A DNA stretch of 64,000 nt from Aptenodytes patagonicus. Taxonomy: Eukaryota > Chordata > Aves > Sphenisciformes > Spheniscidae. The position numbers were made by a program, and so were the translations under genes. The notes beneath the pieces are model-generated. The model was not told the origin of the DNA, did no database searches, and saw nothing but the letters and a program-made list of their open reading frames with translations. The stretch covers positions 1 to 64,000 of the forward strand of contig NC_134976.1 of assembly GCF_965638725.1 (NCBI RefSeq), read 5' to 3'. How positions within the stretch are numbered: the stretch's first letter is position 1; each line of letters opens with the position of its first letter. Positions 55,090-64,000 of this stretch are shown piece after piece.

Positions 55090-58000
55090 ATGGCCGCAAT
55101 GGGGAACGACTCCTGTGAGTAACGACTTCACCAGCAGGCTTGGACTTTGTGAATCCCCAAAGGCAACGGACGTGGCTGGTGCTCCATCCCTGAACGTTGA
55201 TGTGCTGACAGCCTCGAGTGAATTCTGGGGCGTTTCCTGGTAGCAGCCAGACTTGCCCAGGTGTTTTCGATTAGACACAGGAAAACGCATTTTATCACTC
55301 CTCTGCCACTATGTACAAGACTTTGAAAGATGACGTTGCTCGTAGAAAGTTCTGACATCAGTAGGGTTACTTTCTGTGCTAGGTACTTGCTTGTTTTCAT
55401 CAGGTTACAGTCAGGAGAAGGGAAGGCTTGACCTGATAATCCAATTCATGACTCTAGGGGGAAAGGAAGGTAGCCCAAGGCACAGAAATCAGTGTGGGTT
55501 CATTGGCCTTTTGGCAAAGGCAGCGGGGGAACAGAGTATTTTCCAAAACCGCTTCTTGACCAGTAACTGTCAACGGCAGTGTTAGGCTTCCTCCGACGGT
55601 TCTGTGTTGGAGGTTGGAGCTGGTTCTTCTGCGCGCTCCTGTAGACAACTTGACTTTTAAATACGCTTTCGTGCAACAATATCGTCTCCTCTCTTTTCAA
55701 ATGTCATTTCCCTGCAGTCCTTGCCGAGGGAATGGCTCCGCCACAAAGGATCCTCTTTCCCCCGGAGAAGATTTGCATGGCCTGGCAGCAAAGACAGAGA
55801 CCTGGAGCGGGACTCCACAACCTGGGCAATACGTGCTTCCTCAACTCCGTCCTGCAGTGCCTGACGTACACACCCCCTCTGGCCAACTACCTGCTCTCTC
55901 GGGAGCACAGCCGGTCCTGTGAGTCCTTTTAGGAACGTCTCCTTGCACATCAGCTGGGCACTGATCCCAAGGATTCCCAGCATCTGGAATTGGATTTAGG
56001 AGAAAAGCAGCCCTTCTTTCCAACCCCCCGAGTTGGTGTTCTTTGAACACTCAAGCCTAGGAGACGCTTGTCGTGCCTAGGTGTGCTCATCTTCAGAAAG
56101 GCACCTCTTTCTAGCCCCGGGTCTCGGTCCCTACTCCTGCAAGTTAAACTCTCTTTGCTCGTTGCACAGAAAACTTCTGTCAGTTTAGCATCTCTCTGAG
56201 GAAAGTTTTCTATGCACTAAAATGTCCCGGGCTTGTTGGGACGCTGGCACCTTGGGAGAAGAGGAGTGGAGACTGTTCTTATAACTTCAAGACCTCCATG
56301 AGGTTTCCCACGGCTAGGGATATTTTGCTCACCTGAGAAGCTTTCTTCCCTCCCTCCCTCCCTCTTTAGGTCGTCAGCAAGGCTTCTGCATGATGTGCAT
56401 AATGGAAGCGCACGTTAACAAGGTCCTGCATTTCTCAGCCAGTGCCATCCAGCCTTGGACTGTCGTCCGTGTCCTCACACGTAAGTCATTTCAGGTGCTT
56501 TCACAGGTTTTCTTCCCTTCTTGGAGGGGAGAGCTATTAACCTCTTCTTTCTTAGGAATAGGAGGACATTTCCGGCATGGCATGCAGGAAGACGCCCATG
56601 AGTTCTTACGCTACACTGTCGATGCCATGCAGAGAGCTTGTCTGAGTGTAAGCAGCAAGTAAGCACGAGCAAATTATTACCTTTTCAATGTTCCTGAGCC
56701 CTTTGGACTCCTTGAGGTACTCCCATCAAGGAAACCCTACACCCAGGGTTTTCAGACCAAGCAAAACTCTTGGGGGAGATAACTCTCTGCCCTACTTCTG
56801 AGCTCCAACTGCCATTTGTTTCCAGCTTGGACATCTCTTCTCAAGCAACTACCATCGTCCATCAAATATTTGGGGGCTTTCTGAGATCCAGAGGTACTTT
56901 CCCATGACTATTGCTCTCCTTGGAATTGTCTGTGCCCTTCTGTCTGCCTGTGATAAACAGCTGGTCGTGTGACTGGCGTAGTAGGTATGGAGGACGTAAA
57001 CCGGCACAGCCAGTCCACTTCCCTTATCGCTGAGCATTTCCATTTGCCTTCCAGTCACATGCTTGAGCTGCAAAGCGGTTTCCGATTCCTACGAGGCCTT
57101 CCTGGATGTCCCTTTGGATATAAAAGTAAGAGGGTTTGTAGCTGTGATTCAAGACGTCCCAAGGCCCCTGTAGCTTCCCAGAATAAACACAGGGGGCGGA
57201 AAAACACATACTGTGAACAAAAGAGAGCTGAGTGGTGGGTGGGAGGTGGAACGGACTGTGTCCTTCTGGGGAGGCCGTGGCAGCGGTCCCCCTGTAGGTG
57301 CTGGCTTTAAGCTGGACAAGCACGCATTATCCTCTCCGCACCCTTGGCGGACTCTCATCCTTCTTCCCTCTGCCCTGCCTCAACACCCGTCTGGCTCCCA
57401 GGCTGATGGGTTGTATTGGTTTCATTATTGATGACCCTGCACACCATCGGTAGCTGAACTGTGCGGTGCCACAGGGAGGTAGCTCTTGAGTGCCCCAGGA
57501 ATCCCTGGGAAAGGAGGGAAATGTTCAGCATAATACCCACTTTCTGCCTCCTTCTGGACACTGCTGGCGGGTTCACAGTGGGTCTCCTCAGCCTCAGGTA
57601 CCTGGGCTGCCTTGTCAGCTCCTAGGAAGTGTTTGGGCGAGGGCGTTTCCCCGAGCTCACTGCTCTCCTTTCTCACTCCTCCAGGCAGCCTCATCTGTCA
57701 CCGCAGCTCTGGAGGACTTTGTCAAACCCGAGCAGCTGGACGGCGAAAACTGCTTTAAATGTAGCAAGTAAGATGATTGCCATCGACATATTAATATTAG
57801 ATCCTGCGTGAAGGTGCTGCATGTCATCGAGCATAAGTCATCTTTTCACGTATGTTCAACGCACAATCATGACACGCAGCTGTTTTGTTTAATGTGTCCT
57901 TATGCAACTGAAGAGCCTTAAAATAGGGTAAGGATGTGCGAGACATGAAAGCTTGCCTGGCTTTCTGGGTGGGAAAAAGGGTGCATTTCAGCACTTGGCT

Positions 58001-61000
58001 CTGTGCTTGGTTTCAAGGTGTGACAAGATGGTTGCCGCCTCCAAGAGGTTTACAATCCACCGCGTGCCCAGGGTTCTCACGGTGTGCCTGAAAAGGTTTG
58101 AAGAGTTCACCGGCAGGAAGATCAGCAAGGTGTGTACGCCAGTGGTGCGCAACTTTCTCTTCCCGGAGCAGGAGATTTCCCAAAGCAGCACGCTCTTTCA
58201 CAAGCTGTTCAGGTTGAGTTTTTCGTGTTCCCTTCTGGGGAGGGGAGAGGAGAGGTCCCGTGGGAAGACAAGCATGTACTCCGCTCCGACAGAGCTGCTT
58301 TGGCCGGGAACAGTTTCCTGCCACCCAAACCATTACATGTTGAAGGCTTTTTCATGTAGTAGTTCAGGATCATTTCTGAGCCCTCTTGGTCTCTCCGTAG
58401 GTGGTGGAGTATCCCGAGTACTTGGATCTTCGGCCATACACATCTCAGGCAGCTGGAGAACCGCTCCTCTACGCCTTGTATGCTGTCCTGGTGCATAGCG
58501 GTGGCAGCTGTGATGCGGGACACTATTTCTGCTACACAAAGGTAAAGAGCAACTTCCTTCCTAGCAGGGGAAAAACGTGTGCTGGGGAAGACACGCTTTC
58601 ACAGCAGTGTTACTGGCAGCCAAGGCTTTGGGGGAGAAGGTCTCCTTACCAGCTGCATTGGATTTGTTTTAGCGTACTCTTGGTTCTGTTGCTTTCTGCC
58701 TGTGTTATCACTGAGAAACCATGCAGTTCATCTCCAGATATCGTTGCCCTTTTTTACAGGCCAGCAATGGACAGTGGTACAAGATGGACGATACATCTGT
58801 GGATAGTCGTGGCATCAATACAGTTCTCAGGCAGCAAGCCTATTTGCTGTTTTATGTCAGGTAATAACAAGATTTGAAATGTGTTCAGAATACGTTTCCT
58901 TTTCCCGGCTTTGCTGTTTTTCTTCTCATCCTCCGGAGTGTTTCTCTTTCTGTCACAGGAGACAATTACTACCTGCATTATTCGGTGCTGTCAAATGTGA
59001 ACTACCCCCCCGTCAGTCTTTCTCTCTCCTAGCTGGGCTTTAGGCTCCTGCCCTGCTGTGAACTGCTACTTGTCTGCTCTCTGAAGCTGGCTAATGTAGA
59101 GAAGAATACTTAGAGGAAATTCCGACAGGAAAGATGGGGAGGGACTATTTATCAGGGAGTGTAGTGATAGGACGAGGGGTAACGGTTTTGAACTGAAAGA
59201 GGGAAGATATAGATTAGATATTAGGAAGACACTCTTTATGGTGAGGGTGGTGAGACACTGGAAGAGGTTGCCCAGAGAAGTTGTGGGTGCCCCCTCCCTG
59301 GAAGCGGTCAAGGCCAGGTTGGATGGGGCTTTGAGCAACCTGATCCAGTGGAAGGTATCCCTGCCCATGGCAGAGGAGTTGGAACTAGATGATCTTTAAG
59401 GTCCCTTCGAACCCAAGCCATTTTATGATTCTACGATTCTATGAAATGGAGGCCATAGGGGGTGTAAAGACGAGGACTTGCTCTGACAGGGGTAGACCTG
59501 GTGGGAAGACGCCAGTCGAATTTCCCATTGGTAGTCTTGGTAGCGTCTTCTCTCTGTCATAGAAACCGCTCCAAGAAGATGACTGAACGCCAGGGGAGGC
59601 TGCAAGAACAGCCTTAAACGGAGACCACTCTTTTTTTCTCCAGGCGCTCTGATTTGAAAATTGGAGAAAGGGCTTCTTCCTCACCGGCACCATCATCTGC
59701 CCATTCCTTCCTCAGTCAGTGGGGGGCTGACAGCGAGCAGGCGGGTTCTGTGGGACCACGGGGCCTGCCTCGCAGGACTAAGGTAACTCTGGGGAGGTGG
59801 GTCAGGGCACTAGATGGACAGTGGATTTCTTTCTGGGATCTTGGCATTACTCTCTTTTCCCTCCCACACTGCAGCTTTCTTCACAGCCACAACGCTGCTC
59901 CCTCTCAAAGCATCCCGCCTAGATCCACCCCGTTTGTCTGCCTTTGGCCCTTCTGCCTTTGCAGCCCTCCGGGAGAGCCTTTGGGAGGCCCTTAGCTGTC
60001 CCCTCACACAGCTCCTGGGGGTGCCCCACTTTTCTGGTCCTTTCAGGAGCAAAGGGCAGGCCCTTTTCACTCTCTCTTTGCAGGACATGGCGGTGGACAT
60101 GGAGGACTCTCCAGAGGACAGCAGCTCTGTGTGTGGTGTGCTGCACACCATGCGAGAAGACAGCAATAAAGACGAGCGTGGATTCAGCCCTTCTTCCCGC
60201 TGCCAGAGGAACGGTGTCAGGGAGAGGGCCAGGAGCAGATCCCAGCAGTGGGGAAATGATCTCCGCAGCTGGTTCGTGGACACCACGGACTATGACCACG
60301 CACCAGGGAGGAGGAGAACTGGTCCTCCAAGTTGTGACAGCGCTCCCAGGGATGACGCAGCTCCAGGGCCCTCCAATGGAAGCTCACAGTCAGCTCCCGC
60401 ACCCAGTGCTGCTCGTGAGCAAACCCTGCCAATGCAGAGAGAGCGGAGCAGATCCCTGCGGCAGGGCTACGATCTCCGCAGCCGCTTCGTGGAGATCATG
60501 GACTACCACCACTCAGCAAAGAGGAGGAGGAGGTGGAGAACAAGTCCTCCACGTCGTGACAGAGCCCCAAGGGATGACGGAGCTCCAGGGCCCTCCAACG
60601 GCAGCTCCAAGTGGGCTCCCACACCCAGTGCTGCTCGGGAGCAAACCCTGCCAACGCAGAGAGAGCAGAGCAGAACCCTGCGGCAGGGCTACAATCTCCG
60701 CAGCCGCTTCGTGGAGATCATGGACTACCACCACTCAGCAAAGAGGAGGAGGAGGTGGAGAACAAGTCCTCCACGTCATGACAGAGCCCCAAGGGATGAC
60801 AGAGCTCCAGGGTCCTCCAACAGCAGCTCCAAGTGGGCTCCAACACCCAGTGCTGCTCAGGAGGAAACCCTGCCAATGCAGAGAGAGCAGAGCAGAACCC
60901 TGCGGCAGGGCTACAATCTCCGCAGCCGCTTCGTGGAGATCACAGACTACCACCGCTCAGCAAAGAGGAGGAGGAGGTGGAGAGCAAGTCTTCCACGTTG

Positions 61001-61274
61001 TGACGGAGCCCCAAGGGATGACGGAGCTCCAGGGCCCTCCAACGGCAGCTCCAAGTGGGCTCCCACACGCAGGGCTGCTCAGGAACAAACTCTGCCGAGG
61101 CAGAGAGAGCGGAGCAGATCCCCGCGACGGGGCCATGATTTCTGCAGCTGGTTTGTGGACACCACAGACTGTGACCCCTCAGCAGGGAGGAGGAGGAGGA
61201 GGGTTTCAGCGCCCCAGAGATGCACGTCGGACAAACACTCAGGGCGCTGCGGTGGTGACGGGGGCAGATTGTGA
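55090..61274 (+). CDS. USP42-like ubiquitin carboxyl-terminal hydrolase, copy 2
   Basis: Exons: 55090-55114, 55718-55918, 56370-56480, 56556-56658, 56826-56893, 57055-57125, 57685-57767, 58018-58129, 58401-58541, 58760-58860, 59644-59782, 60084-61274. Phases close to 781 aa; all splice sites are intact. Cys48, His299 and Asn308 and the zinc cysteines are kept. Changes against copy 1: Asn to Lys in EAHVNxVLHF, Gly to Val in LSxSS, Arg to Gln two residues after Asn308 (NGxWY), one extra residue in [10 protein letters not shown] (exon 59644), and Gln to Glu, Arg to Trp and Tyr to Cys in the tail. The tail has three full repeat units instead of four (last exon 222 bp shorter). With so few changes and no disruption, both copies look functional or duplicated too recently to have decayed. 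Poly(A) candidate: ATTAAA at about 61599. Confidence 0.92.
59117..59443 (+). mobile_element. CR1 LINE 3' fragment in USP intron (unit 2)
   Basis: Counterpart of 43225-43551, same strand and same ends. Confidence 0.85.
60222..61241 (+). repeat. 222-bp coding tandem repeat in USP last exon, copy 2
   Basis: Leading divergent unit, three full 222-bp units, and a partial end. The missing unit corresponds to one of the two identical units of copy 1 (44549/44771): here the unit with GYDLRS is followed directly by the GYNLRS unit. Confidence 0.95.
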
Positions 61275-61772
61275 CCCTGGATGGGGGAGGAGCACAGCAT
61301 CTGACTCCTGCAGCGCCGGAGAGGAGGAGGACGAAGAATCCAGGAAGCACCAAAACTGGCCCCAGCAGGGACCAAGCTGCACAAAGGGCACCAGCAGCGC
61401 ACCCTGTCCCTCCTCCCAGTACTGCCTCTGGCCAGGAAGAGCTCAGAGAGACCTTCCAGAGACTTGGACAGCTCTGCCGGCTAGCCCGTCTGCCCACAGG
61501 CCCCTCGAGGAAGAGCTTTCATCCCTGTTCAGCTGTTGGGATCGCCTTGCAAAAACAACACACGTTTGGTACCAACAGGCAGAAAAGCCAAAGCCAGAAT
61601 TAAAAACACTTGTTGGCCTCGCGTATATCATTCATGGGGTGTTTTCTTCTCTGTAGGTGTTGGGAAATACCCAGTGTGGGAGGTGTATGTCTCGGGATTT
61701 TGAAAGCTGTGTGCTTGCATATGCCCATCTTGCAATCTCTTCTTTTTAAATACGGAGTTCAAGTCACTCAAA

Positions 61773-62073
61773 CAGAAATGGGCTGGATGAGCCGACAGCG
61801 AGCGGGACTGAAACGGGCTGAATGGCCGGGCCCAGAGGGTGCTGCTCAGTGGCACCAAGTCTAGTGCGAGGCAAGTAACTAGCGGTGTCGCCCAGGGGTC
61901 AGTACTGGGTCCGATCCTGTTTAACATCTTCCTTAATTAATGGCCTGGATGACGGGGCAGAGTGCACCCTCAGCAAGTTGGCCGATGACACCAGACTGGG
62001 AGGAGTGGCGCTTAGGCCAGGGGGCCGTGCTGCCATCCCGAGGCACCTGGGTAGGCTGGAGAGATGTTCTGTC
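61773..62073 (+). mobile_element. CR1 LINE RT fragment downstream of USP copy 2
   Basis: Counterpart of 46100-46400, differing by a few single bases. Confidence 0.8.
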
Positions 62074-62619
62074 GTCCTCACACTGGCTCATCACCCAGTG
62101 CGCAACACAAATTTACACACCGAGGCGAGGTATTTCCATTTCTTTTAGTCCAGTTGGCGCAAAGGAGGGAGCTAGGTGGTAGCCCGCAAAAGACTAGCTC
62201 CCCGATTATCAAAACTTCACACTATTTATATTCTGCCTCCGACTGGTCAAACGATTCTCTCGCCTCTTATGCTAATTAGTCCGCATGCTCAGTCTTTCTC
62301 TTCTTTTGGGTCGGAAGGTTTCTTGAGTCGGTGGACCGTGAGTCAGTGGTCGTGATCTCCTCTTGCCGGAATTAACTCTCCTTCACCTTTAGTTTCATGC
62401 TTCAGCTGTTGCAGCCAAATTCCTGTGGTTTTGCTGATAAAACAAGATATCTCCTAACAGCCTGATTTATACAAGCCAGGATGCCCGGTTTGTCCAGGAT
62501 GTTTCTGATTTATCTCCCTTGGGATTAGATGCCATGCCAAGAATTTACTTCAAACCTCCCCAACCTTGAATACCTAACAAAGCACTGGAGAAAATGATTG
62601 CAACATTAATCAATGGCAG

Positions 62620-63174
62620 TGTCCTGCTTTCGGCAGGGATAGAGTTAGTTTCCTTCCTGGTAGCTGGTACGGTGCTGTGTTTTGGATTTAGGATGAGAGC
62701 AAAGTTGATAACGCACCCATGTTTTAGTTGTTGCTAGGTAGTGCTTACACTAGCCAAGGACTTTTCAGTTTTCCATGCTTTACTGACTGAGAAGGCTGGA
62801 GGTGCACAAGAAGCTGGGAGGAGGGGGCACAGCCAAACTGGCCAAAGAAACGTTGCATACCATGTGACGTCATGCTCAGTACATAAACTGGGGAAAGCTG
62901 GCTGGGGGGGCCGCTGCTCGGGGACTGGCTGGGCATCGGTCAGCGGGTGGTGAGCAATTGCACTGTGCATCACTTGCTTTCTGTATTATTATTACTATTA
63001 TTTTTATTTTTATTGTTATTATTATTTTATTTCCATTATTAAACTGTTTTTATCTCAACCCACGAGTTTTTCTCACTTGTGCTCTTCCAATTCTCTCCCC
63101 CATCCCACCGGGTGGGGGGGAGTGAGCGAGCGGCTGTGTGGTGCTCAGTTGCCGACTGAGTTTACACTACGACA
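62620..63174 (+). mobile_element. ERV LTR, plus orientation (unit 2)
   Basis: 555-bp counterpart of 46947-47501. The end reads CACTACGACA in place of CACCACGACA. Confidence 0.8.
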
Positions 63175-63450
63175 CTCTGCCCTGCAGACCCCTCTTGGCA
63201 GCAGGGCACCGCACAGGGTCATCTCTCCGTGTGCAGGGTCTAAGGAGCAGCTCAGAAAAGTCCTAACCAGAACTGCAGCCTCAGTGCCTTCTCCAGAGTG
63301 GAGAAGTAAATTCCCACTGCCCACCCAGCTCACCAAGAGTAGAAAACTGAAAGCACAGATTCCTTCCCTTTCAGGAAAATGCAGCTTTGATGTCATCCTT
63401 GAAAGTCTCCTCGGAAATGCCTTAGAAAGGATCTGGAGCTGTTAGCAGCC

Positions 63451-64000
63451 TGTCGTGGTTTAACCTCAATCAGCAACTGAGCACCACACAGCCGCTCACT
63501 CATTCCCCCCGCCCCTGGTGGGATGGGGGAGAGAATTGGAAGAGTAGGAGTGAGAAAAACTTGTGGGTTGAGATGAAAACAGTTTAATAATTTCAATAAA
63601 ATAATAACAACAACAACAATAATAATAATGTAATAATAATAATACACAAAGCAACTGATGCACAGTGCAATTACTCACCACCTGCCGACCACTGCCCAGC
63701 CAGTCCCCGAGCAGCAGCCCCCCCGGCCAGCTTTCCCCAGTTTATGTGCTGAGCATCGAATCATAGAATCATAGAATCATTGAGGTTGGAAAAGACCTCT
63801 AAGACCATCGAGTCCAACCGTCGACCCAACACCACCATGCCCACTAAACCATGTCCCTAAGCGCTGCATCTACTCGTCTTTTAAATACCTCCAGGGATGG
63901 GGACTCCACCACTTCCCTGGGCAGCCTGTTCCAATGTTTCACCACTCTCTCAGTAAAGAAATTTTTCCTCACGTCCAATCTAAACCTCCCCTGGCACAAC
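63451..64000 (-). mobile_element. ERV LTR, minus orientation, with CR1 insertion (unit 2, cut by window edge)
   Basis: Starts TGTCGTGGTTTAACC. It is interrupted at 63757 by the same minus-strand CR1 as in unit 1, after the same GAGCAT; the CR1 (63757-64000) runs to the window end. Confidence 0.8.

Larger units (their letters stand above)
50285..64000 (+). repeat. Tandem segmental duplication, unit 2 (runs off the right edge)
   Basis: Same order as unit 1 starting CAGTGCCGGCTGTG. The last bases (64000) correspond to about 48327 in unit 1, so roughly 2 kb of the unit is out of view. Every transposon of unit 1 up to there is present at the same relative place, so they were inserted before the duplication. 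Confidence 0.95.

Overview
The window is vertebrate nuclear DNA, almost certainly from a bird. It has intron-rich genes, CR1 LINE fragments with the typical avian 3' tail, avian-type ERV LTRs, and an extremely G/C-rich, minisatellite-packed left half like a microchromosome. Two contigs meet at a run of 200 Ns (34175-34374), and the halves look very different.

Left contig (1-34174) carries the conserved block TYK2 - CDC37 - PDE4A, in the order and orientation known from human 19p13.2. TYK2 (minus strand, 864-14147) is open from its start codon to the hinge of the C-terminal kinase domain: 19 coding exons, 1009 codons, with every exon phase closing. Its last exons lie left of position 1. CDC37 (minus, 19507-25420) has all eight coding exons, but three single-base losses in G/C runs break the frame in exons 1 and 2. 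PDE4A (plus, from 29880) shows only N-terminal exons of a long isoform, again with two apparent single-base losses, before the gap. Functionally these are a cytokine-receptor kinase, an HSP90 co-chaperone that loads kinases, and a cAMP phosphodiesterase. Introns and intergenic DNA are dominated by G/C minisatellites, and the TYK2 and CDC37 introns share a CR1 composite of about 1 kb as an inverted repeat.

Right contig (34375-64000) is more balanced in composition. It holds a young tandem duplication with a period of about 15.9 kb. Each unit has one complete USP42-like ubiquitin hydrolase gene (12 coding exons; 854 and 781 aa). Catalytic residues are intact in both copies. The long last exon carries a 222-bp (74-codon) tandem repeat that differs by one unit between the copies. 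Each unit also carries CR1 pieces, LTR pieces, and a pair of LTRs of about 555 bp in inverted orientation, one split by a CR1. Between the two units are ERV internal sequence and a relict of a further USP last exon.

The join between the contigs is not supported by the sequence: PDE4A is cut off and unrelated USP genes follow. It may be a scaffolding error or a large undisclosed distance. All coordinates were read by eye; exon edges were set by GT/AG sites, phase closure and family similarity recalled from knowledge, without any search.
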